From NCBI RefSeq assembly GCF_013348805.1, contig NZ_CP054690.1, positions 3,844,001 through 3,908,000 on the forward strand: a stretch of 64,000 bases of DNA, written 5' to 3'. Below the pieces are notes generated by a model. It was not told where the DNA came from and ran no database searches. It saw only the letters and a program-made list of their open reading frames with translations. Of the stretch, positions 44,436 to 57,111 are shown piece by piece. Within the stretch, counting starts at the first letter, position 1. Each line of letters starts with the position of its first letter. The translations under genes and the position numbers were made by a program. This stretch comes from Rhodococcus sp. W8901. GTDB taxonomy: Bacteria > Actinomycetota > Actinomycetes > Mycobacteriales > Mycobacteriaceae.

Positions 44436-44933
44436 GTGGGAACCAACCAGCGCGGTCAGATCACGATGACGGATGCCGAGATCACCGAGTTCGTCGAGCG
44501 GAGCCGGGTGTCGACCATGGCGACGGTCGGACCGAACGGCATGCCGCATCTCGTGGCCATGTGGTACGCGGTGATCGACGGTGAATTGTGGTTCGAGACC
44601 AAGGCCAAGTCGCAGAAGGCCGTCAATCTTCGCCGCGACGGCCGGCTCACCATGATGATCGAGGACGGCGACACGTACGACACCCTGCGCGGAGTCTCGA
44701 TCGAGGGTCGCGGCGAGATCATCGACGATCCGGAGGCGCTGTTCAAGGTCGGCATCAGCATCTGGGAGCGCTACACGGGCCCCTACTCCGAGGACGTCAA
44801 GCCGGCCGTCGAGATGATGCTGCACAAGCGCGTCGCCGTCCGAGTGGTCCCGGAGCGGGTCCGGTCGTGGGATCACCGCAAGCTCGGTCTGCCCGCGATG
44901 CCCGTCGGCGGATCCACCGCCGCGTATCTGTAG
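44436..44933 (+). CDS. PPOX-class (F420-type) flavin/deazaflavin-dependent protein
   Basis: The 165-residue split-barrel protein has STMATVGPNGMPHLVAMWYA and GELWFETKAKSQKAVNLRRD, typical of Rv2991-like members that may bind F420. Substrate is unknown. The GTG follows GGAGGAA. It has its own small gap (90 bp) after ltbR and may be separately transcribed. Confidence 0.87.
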   Translation: MGTNQRGQITMTDAEITEFVERSRVSTMATVGPNGMPHLVAMWYAVIDGELWFETKAKSQKAVNLRRDGRLTMMIEDGDTYDTLRGVSIEGRGEIIDDPEALFKVGISIWERYTGPYSEDVKPAVEMMLHKRVAVRVVPERVRSWDHRKLGLPAMPVGGSTAAYL

Positions 44934-45019
44934 TCGCAGGGAAAACCACGCGACGTCTCCCCCTCCTCGGCGGTAGATTCCGACAGACGAGTCACCACCG
45001 AGGCAGGGAGGAGGACGAC

Positions 45020-45187
45020 GTGAGCGAGCCCCGCAACGACGCGATCAAGCGCAAGTTCCGCGAAGCACTCGAGCGCAAGAATCATCAGCAATCGAATTCC
45101 GCAGCACATCTGGACGGTCAGTCGAAGGTCCACGACGCGCACGGCAGCGCCGAGCACAAGCGCGAGTTCCGCCGGAAGAGCGGCTAG
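45020..45187 (+). CDS. DUF5302 small protein
   Basis: The 55-residue charged protein (KRKFREALERKNHQQ at the N-terminus, HKREFRRKSG at the end) matches the actinobacterial DUF5302 pattern. GGGAGGAGG precedes the GTG by 7-8 nt. Function is unknown; the composition suggests an intrinsically disordered nucleic-acid- or protein-binding peptide. Confidence 0.8.
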   Translation: MSEPRNDAIKRKFREALERKNHQQSNSAAHLDGQSKVHDAHGSAEHKREFRRKSG

Positions 45188-45256
45188 GACCTCTGGAGAG
45201 CGTCAGACGAACCTCAGAAGCCCTGAGAGAACCTGAGAGAACCTCAGCGAACGAAA

Positions 45257-45287
45257 AAGACCCTCCGATCAATGATCGGAGGGTCTT
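45257..45287. terminator. bidirectional terminator between DUF5302 and the tRNA genes
   Basis: A 14-bp perfect stem (AAGACCCTCCGATC) with an AAT loop lies 7 bp past the tRNA-Glu 3' end on the minus strand. The run of A bases on its left supplies a U-tract for minus-strand transcripts. Confidence 0.85.
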
Positions 45288-45293
45288 GCTTTG

Positions 45294-45366
45294 TAGCCCC
45301 GACGGGATTCGAACCCGCGCTACCGCCTTGAGAGGGCGGCGTCCTAGGCCGCTAGACGACGGGGCC
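45294..45366 (-). tRNA. tRNA-Glu (CTC), copy 1
   Basis: The 73-nt cloverleaf on the minus strand has acceptor GGCCCCG/CGGGGCT with a G-U end pair, anticodon loop CTCTCAA flanked by CCGCC/GGCGG, and T-arm GCGGGTTCGAATCCCGT. CCA is not encoded. It is identical to the copy at 45459. Confidence 0.97.
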
Positions 45367-45458
45367 AGGAACTTCGTTCTTTACATGCTGTACACCAGGA
45401 TAAATGCTCTCACCGAAAGAGAATTCCCTGATCCAGGATCGGAGAGTGCTTCCCTTGG

Positions 45459-45531
45459 TAGCCCCGACGGGATTCGAACCCGCGCTACCGCCTTGAGAGG
45501 GCGGCGTCCTAGGCCGCTAGACGACGGGGCC
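45459..45531 (-). tRNA. tRNA-Glu (CTC), copy 2
   Basis: This has the same 73-nt sequence as the first copy, 92 bp upstream in the direction of transcription. The spacer between them is unrelated to the tRNA. Confidence 0.97.
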
Positions 45532-45678
45532 AGAACATTTTCAAGGTGTGTCGCCGCATGCGTGCGACACGATGGAACGCTTCCAATTTCAATCCGACCC
45601 TTTCGGATCCGATCTGCGATGGAAGCTCGGCCAGCTGAACTAACCGGAGTTCGGAGTGAAATTCACTCGAACTCTCCG

Positions 45679-45750
45679 CTGGGGTACCAGGACTCGAACC
45701 TAGAATGGCGGTACCAGAAACCGCTGTGTTGCCAATTACACCATACCCCA
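45679..45750 (-). tRNA. tRNA-Gln (CTG)
   Basis: The 72-nt cloverleaf has acceptor TGGGGTA/TACCCCA, anticodon loop TTCTGGT within GCGGT/ACCGC, and T-arm CTAGGTTCGAGTCCTGG with G73. Together with the two tRNA-Glu genes it forms a minus-strand array downstream of gltX. Confidence 0.97.
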
Positions 45751-45851
45751 ATGCTCTTCCGGGCTTGCCTGACCTCGCGGCCGGGGGCTTGCCTTTCGAA
45801 CGAGGAGAACAATATCAAAGCCCCCCACTGTTTCTCCAAATCGGCTGGTCA

Positions 45852-45870
45852 GAGGGCTGAAATAGCCCTC
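45852..45870 (-). terminator. hairpin after gltX
   Basis: GAGGGCT and AGCCCTC form a stem around GAAAT, extended by four more pairs after one mismatch, 18 bp past the gltX stop. An AAA run follows further out. Confidence 0.5.
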
Positions 45871-45888
45871 CGACCGCCGACGGGGAGG

Positions 45889-47364
45889 CTAGCTGCCGAC
45901 CTGAGCGCGGGCGGAACGCAGACGCGCGAGCGTCGCCTCCCGACCGAGCAGTTCCATCGACTCGTACAGCGGCGGGCTGATGTGCGAACCGGTGACCGCG
46001 ACGCGCACCGGCGCGAACGCCTTACGCGGCTTCAGTTCCAACTTCTCGATCAGCGCGGCCTTGAGTGATTCCTCGATATCCGCGGTCACCCACTCCGACA
46101 GGGAGTCCAGCGCCTCGATCGTGGCATCCAGGACGGGCGCCGCGTCCGCACCGAGGTTCTTGGCCGCGGCAGCGGGGTCGATCGCGAAGTCCGCGTCGGA
46201 CACCAGCAGGAACTTCAGCAGGTTCCACGCGTCCGACAGGACGACGATGCGCGTCTGGACCAGGTCGGCTGCAACAGCGAACTGATCGTCGGTCAGCGCG
46301 TCGACAGGATGCCCGTGCGTCGTGAGGAACTGGCGCAGCCGCGCAGCGAAGTCCGCCGGCTCGAGCAGACGGATGTGCTCGGCGTTGATCGCGTCGGCCT
46401 TCTTCTGGTCGAAGCGCGCGGGATTCGAGTTCACCTTGGAGATGTCGAATGCGGCGACCATCTCGTCGAGCGAGAAGACGTCGTGGTCGTCGGCGATGCT
46501 CCACCCCAGCAGCGCGAGGTAGTTGAGCAGGCCCTCCGGAATGAACCCGCGGTCCCGGTGGATGAACAGGTTCGACTCGGGGTCACGCTTGGAGAGCTTC
46601 TTGTTGCCCTGCCCCATGACGAAGGGGAGGTGTCCGAACTCCGGGGTGAAGTCGGCGACGCCGACGCGCTGGAGCGCCTCGTAGAGGGCCAACTGGCGCG
46701 GCGTGGACGACAGCAGGTCCTCGCCACGCAGGACGTGGGTGATCTTCATCAACGCGTCGTCGACCGGGTTCACCAGCGTGTAGAGCGGGATGCCGTTGCC
46801 GCGCGTGAGCGCGAAGTCCGGCACCGTGCCGGCCTTGAACGTGGTCTCGCCGCGCACCAGGTCGTTCCACGCCAGGTCGTGGTCGGGCATGCGCAGGCGG
46901 ACAACGGGCTTACGTCCCTCGTCCAGGTACGCCTGACGCTGCTCGGGAGTGAGGTCCCGATCGAAGTTGTCGTAGCCCAGCTTGGGATCGCGTCCGGCCG
47001 CCTTGTGCCGCGCCTCGACCTCCTCGGGGGTCGAGAACGACTCGTAGGCCTCGCCCGCGTCGAGCAGCTTCCGCACGACGTCGAGGTGCAGGTCGCGCCG
47101 CTGCGACTGCCGGTACGGCTCGTACGGGCCGCCGACCTCGGGCCCCTCGTCCCACGACAGACCGAGCCAGCGCAGGGCATCGAGGATCGCCTGGTACGAC
47201 TCCTCCGTGTCGCGGGCGGCATCGGTGTCCTCGATGCGGAACACGAACTTGCCACCGTGATGCCGCGCGAAGGCCCAGTTGAACAGGGCGGTTCGGACGA
47301 GCCCGACGTGCGGGGTGCCGGTGGGTGACGGACAGAAACGGACGCGTACTTCGCTGGTGGTCAT
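45889..47364 (-). CDS. gltX: glutamyl-tRNA synthetase
   Basis: The 491-residue class-I synthetase has the HIGH-equivalent in [14 protein letters not shown] (about 11-24) and the KMSKS-equivalent in [12 protein letters not shown]. It charges tRNA-Glu and, because a gatB gene is present in the window, probably also tRNA-Gln in the indirect pathway. The three tRNA genes just downstream are its substrates (Glu, Gln), a suggestive grouping. Confidence 0.96.
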   Translation of the reverse strand: MTTSEVRVRFCPSPTGTPHVGLVRTALFNWAFARHHGGKFVFRIEDTDAARDTEESYQAILDALRWLGLSWDEGPEVGGPYEPYRQSQRRDLHLDVVRKLLDAGEAYESFSTPEEVEARHKAAGRDPKLGYDNFDRDLTPEQRQAYLDEGRKPVVRLRMPDHDLAWNDLVRGETTFKAGTVPDFALTRGNGIPLYTLVNPVDDALMKITHVLRGEDLLSSTPRQLALYEALQRVGVADFTPEFGHLPFVMGQGNKKLSKRDPESNLFIHRDRGFIPEGLLNYLALLGWSIADDHDVFSLDEMVAAFDISKVNSNPARFDQKKADAINAEHIRLLEPADFAARLRQFLTTHGHPVDALTDDQFAVAADLVQTRIVVLSDAWNLLKFLLVSDADFAIDPAAAAKNLGADAAPVLDATIEALDSLSEWVTADIEESLKAALIEKLELKPRKAFAPVRVAVTGSHISPPLYESMELLGREATLARLRSARAQVGS

Positions 47365-47456
47365 GGCTCACTTCGATACACGCTGCTAGGCGCTGGGAAA
47401 GGACCCCTACAGGCTAGTACCGCGCCGGTTCCGTGCACACCCGGAAGGCGATCCGA

Positions 47457-48230
47457 TCAGCGTTTGGCGGCAACCGGATTGGTCAGTGTGCCGATCCCCT
47501 CGACGGTGACACTCACTGTCTGGCCGTCGACGATCGGCCCGACGCCCTCGGGCGTGCCGGTGAGAATCACGTCGCCCGGCAGGAGTGTCATGACACCGGA
47601 GATCCACTCGATGACCTTCGGGATGTCGTGGAGCAGCAGCGAAGTGCGGCTGCGCTGCTTGATCTCGCCGTCGACCTCAGTCCTGACCTCGACGTCCGAA
47701 ACGTCGAGCTTCGTCTCGATCCACGGTCCCAGCGGGCAGAACGTGTCGTACCCCTTGGCCCGCGTCCACTGGCCGTCGTGGCGCTGCTGATCGCGCGCCG
47801 TGACGTCGTTCGCGACGGTGTAGCCGAGGACCACGTCGAGGGCCTTCGCCGCGGGTACATCCTTGCACGGACGGCCGATGACGACCGCGAGTTCGCCCTC
47901 GTAGTGGACCTCGTTCGACGACGGCGGCAACAGGATCGGCGCACCCGGCCCGACGATCGACGTGTTGGGCTTGATGAAGATGACCGGATCCTCCGGCGCC
48001 TCGCCGCCCATCTCCGCAGCATGCGCCGCGTAGTTCTTGCCGATGCAGATCACCTTGCTCGCCAGGATCGGCGCCAGCAGGCGAACGTCGGCCAGCGGCC
48101 AGCTGCGACCGGTGAAAGTCGGTGTGCCGAAAGGATGTTCGGCGATCTCCTTCGCGGTCTGCGCGTCGCCCTCCCCTTCGATCGACACGAAGGCAACTCC
48201 ATCGGGACTGGCAATTCGACCAAGGCGCAT
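47457..48230 (-). CDS. fumarylacetoacetate hydrolase family protein
   Basis: The 257-residue FAH-fold hydrolase or decarboxylase has CIGKNYAAHAAEMG, the metal-binding glutamates in HYEGELAVVIGR and NDVTARDQQ, and LTGTPEGVGPI. The substrate is unknown; members act on 2-hydroxy-hepta-dienedioate or acylpyruvates. The ATG at 48230 matches mycobacterial Rv2993c, which also precedes gltX-adjacent genes. Confidence 0.9.
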   Translation of the reverse strand: MRLGRIASPDGVAFVSIEGEGDAQTAKEIAEHPFGTPTFTGRSWPLADVRLLAPILASKVICIGKNYAAHAAEMGGEAPEDPVIFIKPNTSIVGPGAPILLPPSSNEVHYEGELAVVIGRPCKDVPAAKALDVVLGYTVANDVTARDQQRHDGQWTRAKGYDTFCPLGPWIETKLDVSDVEVRTEVDGEIKQRSRTSLLLHDIPKVIEWISGVMTLLPGDVILTGTPEGVGPIVDGQTVSVTVEGIGTLTNPVAAKR

Positions 48231-48357
48231 GTGCCCGAGTCTATCCACCCATCGGACGCGATCGCGGGACACCCGGCACCGGCGGCCCCCGAAGAGGTCT
48301 ACACTCCGAACGGTATCCACACTATAAGACTCTCATTTCACATACTGGGATGGCAAC

Positions 48358-49560
48358 GTGAACCAGGCAGCACAGCAGGAAACGCAGGCGAGCACGCTGC
48401 ACCGCTGGTCGATGCTGGCGCTCGGCGTACTCGCGCAGGCAGCGGGAGCCATGTTCGCCAACGCGCCCGCTTTCCTGATCCCGACCCTGCAGAGCGACTA
48501 TGGCGTGAGCCTCAGTCGCGCCGGACTGATCGCCGCGGCCCCGACGCTGGGCTTCCTCGTGAGCCTCATGGCCTGGGGTGCCGTGGTCGACCGCATCGGC
48601 GAACGGCGTGTGCTGGTGATCGGCCTGTCCGTCACCGCGCTCGCGAGCGCCGGCGCGGCACTGAGTCAATCGTTCGCACTGCTGGGCGTATTCCTCGTGC
48701 TGGGCGGCATGGCCGCGTCGAGCGCCAACGCCGCGAGTGGACGCGTCGTCGTCGGATGGTTTCCGCCCGAGCGCCGCGGCCTGGCAATGGGCATCCGGCA
48801 GATGGCGCTGCCGCTCGGTGTCGCTTTCGCGGCACTGACCGTCCCGCAGATCGCCGAATCACACGGTGTGGGTTGGGCGTTGGCACTTCCGACCGCCGTG
48901 ACCATCATCGCGGCGGCAGCGTGCCTGCTGATCGTCGACCCGCCCCGGCCGACGCGCGCAGCGGCGAAGGAGAGCGGGCTGCTCGACAACCCGTACCGCG
49001 GCCGCGGAATGCTCTGGCGGATCCACGGCGTCTCGGTGCTGCTGGTGGTCCCGCAATACCTGGTGTGGACGTTCATGCTGGTGTGGCTGATGACGGATCG
49101 GAACTGGTCCGCCGCGTCCGCCGGCATCCTCATCACCTTCACGCAACTCCTCGGCGCGGCCGGTCGGATCGGCGCAGGCTTCTGGTCCGACCGGGTCCGC
49201 AGCCGAATGGGCCCCATGCGGTGGGTTGCGGTGGCCGCCGCCGTCTCGATGCTCGCGGTCGCGCTCACCGACTGGCTGGACTCCCCCGCGGCGGTTGCGC
49301 TCATGGTGATCGCGTCCGTGATCACCACCGCCGACAACGGGTTGGCCTTCACGGCGGTCGCGGAGATCGCGGGGCCGTACTGGAGCGGTCGTGCGCTGGG
49401 CGCCCAGAACACCACCCAGTATGTGGCCGCGACACTGGTCCCCCCGATCTTCGGCGGGTTGATCGGCCTCGTGAGCTTCCCTCTCACGTTCGCGATCGCG
49501 GCACTGTTCCCACTCGCTGCGGTACCGCTGGTGCCGGAGGACCCACCCGAACGTGTGTGA
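48358..49560 (+). CDS. major facilitator superfamily transporter
   Basis: The 400-residue protein has twelve predicted helices and the MFS loop motif AWGAVVDRIGERRVLVI between helices 2 and 3. The substrate is not evident; sugar-phosphate or drug exporters and nitrate-type members share this look. It is divergent from the FAH gene with a 127-bp gap that has TATAGT on the minus strand and TATAAG on the plus strand as possible -10 elements. Confidence 0.88.
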   Translation: MNQAAQQETQASTLHRWSMLALGVLAQAAGAMFANAPAFLIPTLQSDYGVSLSRAGLIAAAPTLGFLVSLMAWGAVVDRIGERRVLVIGLSVTALASAGAALSQSFALLGVFLVLGGMAASSANAASGRVVVGWFPPERRGLAMGIRQMALPLGVAFAALTVPQIAESHGVGWALALPTAVTIIAAAACLLIVDPPRPTRAAAKESGLLDNPYRGRGMLWRIHGVSVLLVVPQYLVWTFMLVWLMTDRNWSAASAGILITFTQLLGAAGRIGAGFWSDRVRSRMGPMRWVAVAAAVSMLAVALTDWLDSPAAVALMVIASVITTADNGLAFTAVAEIAGPYWSGRALGAQNTTQYVAATLVPPIFGGLIGLVSFPLTFAIAALFPLAAVPLVPEDPPERV

Positions 49561-49567
49561 GAAACAA

Positions 49568-49602
49568 CACGACCGCCGCCCGGCTACCGGGCGGCGGTCG
49601 TG
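49568..49602. terminator. bidirectional hairpin between MFS and leuB
   Basis: A 16-bp perfect stem (CACGACCGCCGCCCGG) with a CTA loop lies in the 62-bp convergent gap. Confidence 0.8.
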
Positions 49603-49622
49603 TCGTGTGGAACTCGATGAAC

Positions 49623-50636
49623 CTAGACGGCAGCCGCGATCCGGTCGCCCACCTCGGCGGTGACGATCGGGGCGTCGCCACGCGAAGCCAGATCAGCCTC
49701 GACGGCAGCCTCGATGCGGACGGCGTCGTCCTCACGGCCCAGGTGACGCAGCAGCATCGCGGCCGACAGGATCGCTGCCGTGGGATCGGCGATCCCCTGG
49801 CCGGCGATGTCGGGTGCGGAGCCGTGGACGGGCTCGAACATCGACGGGTTCGTGCCCGACGCATCGATGTTCGCGCTCGCGGCCAGGCCGATGCCACCGG
49901 TGACGGCACCCGCGAGGTCGGTGATGATGTCGCCGAACAGGTTGTCGGTGACGATCACGTCGAAGCGCGTCGGGTCGGTGACCATGTAGATGGTCGCCGC
50001 ATCGATGTGGCAGTAGGCCGTCTCGACATCCGGGTACTCGGCGCCGATGGTCTCCATCGCGCGGGTCCAGATCCGGCCCGCGTTGGAGAGCACGTTCGTC
50101 TTGTGGATGAGCGTCAGGTGCTTGCGGCGGGTCCGCGCCAGCTCGTACGCGGCGCGGACGACGCGCTCGGCGCCGAACCACGTGTTGACCGAGACCTCGG
50201 TCGCAACCTCGTGCGGGGTGCCGACGCGGATCGACCCACCGTTGCCGGTGTACGGACCCTCGGTGCCCTCACGGACCACGATGAAGTCGATGTCCGGGTT
50301 CGCGGCCAGCGGCGAGCTCGACCCCGGGTAGGTGCGGGCCGGACGCAGGTTCACGTGGTGGTCGAGCAGGAACCGCATGTTCAGCAGGAGCCCGCGCTCG
50401 AGGATGCCCGGCTCGACGAACCGCGGATCGCCGATCGCGCCGAGCAGGATCGCGTCGTGCTGACGGATCGCGTCGAGCTCGGCCTCCGGCAGCAGGTCGC
50501 CGGTCTCGTTGTAGCGCTTGGCACCGAGGTCGAACTCGGTGGTCTCCACGTCGGGAACCAGCTTCCGCAGCACCTTCAGCGCTTCCGTGGTGACCTCGAC
50601 ACCGATGCCGTCACCGGGAATGACCGCAAGCTTCAT
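49623..50636 (-). CDS. leuB: 3-isopropylmalate dehydrogenase
   Basis: The 337-residue NAD-dependent enzyme of leucine synthesis opens [15 protein letters not shown] and carries [12 protein letters not shown] and the metal-binding [13 protein letters not shown]. The ATG at 50636 excludes an upstream extension that reads through the serA terminator. Confidence 0.97.
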   Translation of the reverse strand: MKLAVIPGDGIGVEVTTEALKVLRKLVPDVETTEFDLGAKRYNETGDLLPEAELDAIRQHDAILLGAIGDPRFVEPGILERGLLLNMRFLLDHHVNLRPARTYPGSSSPLAANPDIDFIVVREGTEGPYTGNGGSIRVGTPHEVATEVSVNTWFGAERVVRAAYELARTRRKHLTLIHKTNVLSNAGRIWTRAMETIGAEYPDVETAYCHIDAATIYMVTDPTRFDVIVTDNLFGDIITDLAGAVTGGIGLAASANIDASGTNPSMFEPVHGSAPDIAGQGIADPTAAILSAAMLLRHLGREDDAVRIEAAVEADLASRGDAPIVTAEVGDRIAAAV

Positions 50637-50679
50637 GGACACACTCTCTTCTCGTAGAACCGACAGCGGGAGAATCCGA

Positions 50680-50716
50680 CGGTGGCCGCGACCGTCCTCG
50701 ACGATCGCGGCCACCG
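50680..50716 (-). terminator. terminator between serA and leuB
   Basis: CGGTGGCCGCGA and TCGCGGCCACCG form a 12-bp perfect stem with a 13-nt loop, 15 bp past the serA stop. leuB then begins about 45 bp further, implying its own promoter. Confidence 0.7.
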
Positions 50717-50731
50717 GTACAGACTGGAAGA

Positions 50732-52324
50732 TCAGGACAGGTCGACCTGCGCGACGCGGGCGTCGAGCTGCTCCACGATCTGGGCGACCTCGGCGTCACC
50801 GACGACCTGGTTGACGCGCAGGATGACGGTGGCACCGGTGCCCTCGACGTCCTGGCTCAGGGCGGCGGCCTGGATGTCGATGCCGGCGTTGCCGAGCACG
50901 GTGCCGAGCACACCGAGAACGCCCGGGCGGTCCGCGTAGTGCACGACGATGTTGTGGCCCTCGGCGCGCAGGTCGAAGCTGCGGCCGTTGACGTTGACGA
51001 TCTTCTCGACCTGCTGCAGGCCGGTCAGGGCGCCCGCGACGGCGGTGACGGTGCCGTCGGCGGCAACCGCGCGGACCTCGACGGCGCTGCGGTGCGTCTG
51101 TGCCTCGCTGTGCTTCTCGACCTCCACGCTCACGCCGCGCTGCTCCGCGAGCTGCGGGGCGTTGACGAACGTGACGGCCTCGTCGCTGCTCGCGGAGAAC
51201 AGGCCGCGCAGGGCGGCCAGGCCCAGGATCTCGACGTTCTCGGCGGACAGCTCACCGCTGACGACGACCTGGACGTTCTGGACGGCCTCGGGCGACAGGG
51301 TGCCGGCGAGCAGACCCAGCTTGCGGACCAGCTCGAGCCACGGCGCGACCTCTTCACCGACCGGGCCGCCGGAGACGTTGACGGCGTCCGGCACGAACTC
51401 GCCGGCCAGGGCCAGCAGGACGCTCTTGGCGACGTCGGTGCCGGCGCGGTCCTGGGCCTCCGAGGTGGAGGCGCCGAGGTGCGGGGTGACGACGACGTTG
51501 TCGAGGTCGAACAGCTTGGAGTCGGTGCACGGCTCGGTGTTGAACACGTCGAGGCCGGCGGCGCGGACCTTGCCGGAGACGAGCGCGTCGTACAGCGCGT
51601 CCTCGTCGATCAGGCCACCGCGAGCGGCGTTGACGATGATGACGCCGTCCTTGGTCTTGGCCAGACGCTCGGCGTTCAGGAGGCCCGCGGTTTCCTTGGT
51701 CTTGGGCAGGTGCACCGAGATGAAGTCGGCGCGCTCGACGAGCTGGTCGATGTCGACGAGCTCGATGCCCAGCTGCGCGGCGCGAGCGGCCGGCAGGTAG
51801 GGGTCGTACGCGATGATCTCGGTCTCGAACGCGGCGAGGCGCTGCGCGAACAGCTGACCGATGCGGCCCAGGCCGACGACGCCGACGGTCTTGCCGAGGA
51901 TCTCGGTGCCGTTGAAGCTCGAGCGCTTCCAGGTCTTCTCACGCAGCGTGCGGTCCGCGGCCGGGATCTGACGCGCGGTCGACAGCAGCAGCGAGACGGC
52001 GTGCTCGGCGGCCGAGTGGATGTTGGAGGTCGGTGCGTTGACGACCATGACGCCACGCTCGGTGGCGGCCGGGATGTCGACGTTGTCGAGGCCGACACCG
52101 GCGCGGCCGACGATCTTCAGCTTCGTCGCGGCGGCGAGCACCTCGGCGTCGACCGTGGTGGCGGAGCGGACGAGCAGCGCGTCGGCCTCGGGCACAGCCG
52201 CGAGCAGAGCGGGACGGTCGGGGCCGTCCACCCAGCGCACCTCGACACCGTCACCGAGCGCATCGACGGTCGATTGTGCGAGCTTGTCGGCGATCAGGAC
52301 AACGGGACGGCCATTCTGGCTCAC
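50732..52324 (-). CDS. serA: D-3-phosphoglycerate dehydrogenase
   Basis: The 530-residue type-I PGDH commits 3-phosphoglycerate to serine. It has substrate/NAD domains ([30 protein letters not shown], catalytic His in [10 protein letters not shown]), an intervening ASB domain (about 315-450) and a C-terminal ACT domain ([17 protein letters not shown]) that binds serine for feedback inhibition in M. tuberculosis. The GTG start follows AGGAGAG. Confidence 0.97.
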   Translation of the reverse strand: MSQNGRPVVLIADKLAQSTVDALGDGVEVRWVDGPDRPALLAAVPEADALLVRSATTVDAEVLAAATKLKIVGRAGVGLDNVDIPAATERGVMVVNAPTSNIHSAAEHAVSLLLSTARQIPAADRTLREKTWKRSSFNGTEILGKTVGVVGLGRIGQLFAQRLAAFETEIIAYDPYLPAARAAQLGIELVDIDQLVERADFISVHLPKTKETAGLLNAERLAKTKDGVIIVNAARGGLIDEDALYDALVSGKVRAAGLDVFNTEPCTDSKLFDLDNVVVTPHLGASTSEAQDRAGTDVAKSVLLALAGEFVPDAVNVSGGPVGEEVAPWLELVRKLGLLAGTLSPEAVQNVQVVVSGELSAENVEILGLAALRGLFSASSDEAVTFVNAPQLAEQRGVSVEVEKHSEAQTHRSAVEVRAVAADGTVTAVAGALTGLQQVEKIVNVNGRSFDLRAEGHNIVVHYADRPGVLGVLGTVLGNAGIDIQAAALSQDVEGTGATVILRVNQVVGDAEVAQIVEQLDARVAQVDLS

Positions 52325-52529
52325 GAGGAACTCTCCTGTGTTGGGTGCGGGCTGTTTCAGGTCGAGCAAATGTCCACGGCCGGGCACCTCGAGGGCGCGC
52401 ACGGATGGCCGTAGTCAGGATCAGTTTAGTTGGCACGGCGCAGCTATTCCGCAGGGCGGGTATCCGCTACCACATAGTGGACACCGAAGGGAAGCACTTC
52501 GGAGATCCACGCCACAATCCGGAAACGAC

Positions 52530-52574
52530 TTCGGCCCGAGGCCGTGCGCACAGAACGCACGGCCTCGGGCCGAA
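52530..52574 (-). terminator. strong terminator after ilvC
   Basis: A 19-bp perfect stem (TTCGGCCCGAGGCCGTGCG and its complement) with a 7-nt loop lies 15 bp past the ilvC stop, separating the ilvBNC operon from serA. Confidence 0.9.
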
Positions 52575-52589
52575 ACTGTCAGCTGTGGA

Positions 52590-56109
<3,520 letters not shown>

Positions 56110-56146
56110 TGGAAAGTCCTCTGATTCTGGCTCCGGGCAACAAAAA

Positions 56147-56175
56147 ACCCTCGTCAGCATCCGCTGTACGAGGGT
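56147..56175 (-). terminator. intrinsic terminator in the ilvB leader (attenuator)
   Basis: On the minus strand ACCCTCGT pairs with ACGAGGGT, extended inside by CAGC/GCTG after one bulged base, and is followed immediately by six T residues. It lies 37 bp upstream of the ilvB start and 35 bp beyond the leader-peptide stop. The U-run is unusually good for this GC-rich genome, where most terminators lack one. Confidence 0.85.
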
Positions 56176-56210
56176 GGCGCGTCGTTATCTGGCGAGTTGT
56201 AAGAACCGGC

Positions 56211-56258
56211 TCAGGCGACGACGCGCCGGCCGATTACGAGCAACTCATTCTGCTTCAC
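56211..56258 (-). CDS. ilvB leader peptide (attenuation control)
   Basis: This is a 15-codon frame with GTG start: VKQNELLVIGRRVVA. Six of the fifteen residues are the pathway's end products (Leu, Leu, Val, Ile, Val, Val). The last codons form one arm of a 10-bp hairpin (56218-56227 with 56176-56185) whose other arm abuts the terminator. Similar leader peptides control ilvBNC in Corynebacterium. Scarcity of charged Leu/Val/Ile tRNA would stall the ribosome and change folding; the antiterminator itself is not obvious to me. Confidence 0.8.
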   Translation of the reverse strand: MKQNELLVIGRRVVA

Positions 56259-56356
56259 GCGCTCGACGGTAGGCGCGTCAATGGTAGACAGTCAACTTTG
56301 GTGAGTGCGCTGTCCCAGAATGTAAGATGCCTCGGCTGCAGTGCGAAGATGTAGAG

Positions 56357-56911
56357 GTGTCATCTCCTCAGCAGCCCGTGCCACCGGTGCCATCATCCCA
56401 TACGCCCTCAGACGACCGACAGGTCATCCGGATTTCCCCACTCGCCCTGATGGCGTGCTTGTTCCTGTTGTTCTGCTTGAGCTTCCCGGTTCTCGGATGG
56501 CCGGCCGCGTTCGGCTGGACGCTGGTGATCCCGTTCCTGATCGGGGCCTGGGTCCTGCGCGTGCGGACCACCGTCGGCCCGGACGGCCTCGAGCTGCGCC
56601 GAGCCTTCTCTTCGCAGTCCATATCGTGGGATCAGATCAAGGGCTTCCGCTTCCCCAAGCGCGGCTGGGCACGCGCCGAACTCCTCGACGGCAACGAGGT
56701 CTCCCTGCCCAACGTGACCTTCGGACGCCTCCCGCAGCTCGCGTCGGCGAGTGGCGGCCGCGTCACCGACCCGTACGCCGCAGCCCGCGAGGCACAGGCG
56801 GAGAAGTCTCGCGCCAAGGCCGCGGCGGCCGACGAGGCCGCCCAGTCCGTCGAATCTCCGGGGGCCGCGAAGCCCGAGTCCGCCGGCGATTCGGAGCCGG
56901 ATACCGACTAG
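56357..56911 (+). CDS. PH-domain membrane protein (CFP-6/low-molecular-weight antigen 6-like)
   Basis: The 184-residue protein has two hydrophobic segments (about 34-72) followed by a bacterial PH-like domain (TTVGPDGLELRRAFSSQSIS, RAELLDGNEVSLPNVTFG) and an Ala/Glu-rich disordered tail. It resembles M. tuberculosis Rv3004, likewise between ilvB and ilvD. Function is unknown. The GTG start is chosen from context, as the ribosome site is weak. Confidence 0.82.
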   Translation: MSSPQQPVPPVPSSHTPSDDRQVIRISPLALMACLFLLFCLSFPVLGWPAAFGWTLVIPFLIGAWVLRVRTTVGPDGLELRRAFSSQSISWDQIKGFRFPKRGWARAELLDGNEVSLPNVTFGRLPQLASASGGRVTDPYAAAREAQAEKSRAKAAAADEAAQSVESPGAAKPESAGDSEPDTD

Positions 56912-56940
56912 CTCGCGCGCGGGGGTAGCGTCCAACCAGG

Positions 56941-57111
56941 ATGTCTCTCGCTCCCACCGGAGATGACGAGGCTGCCACACCAGCCGAAATCGGGTCCAGC
57001 GACCAGCACCTTCACGGACCCACCAGTTCACGTATTACGCCGCGCTCGGCGAGCACAGCCCGCCGCCGAGAACCGCTGATCGACGAAGGAATTCGCCCAT
57101 GCCCCCGCTGA
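56941..57111 (+). CDS. possible small upstream ORF overlapping ilvD
   Basis: A 56-codon ATG frame ([20 protein letters not shown] at the N-terminus) runs through the cfp6-ilvD gap and ends 13 nt inside ilvD. It has no branched-chain codon run and no known family. It may be chance, or a coupling uORF. Confidence 0.25.
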   Translation: MSLAPTGDDEAATPAEIGSSDQHLHGPTSSRITPRSASTARRREPLIDEGIRPCPR

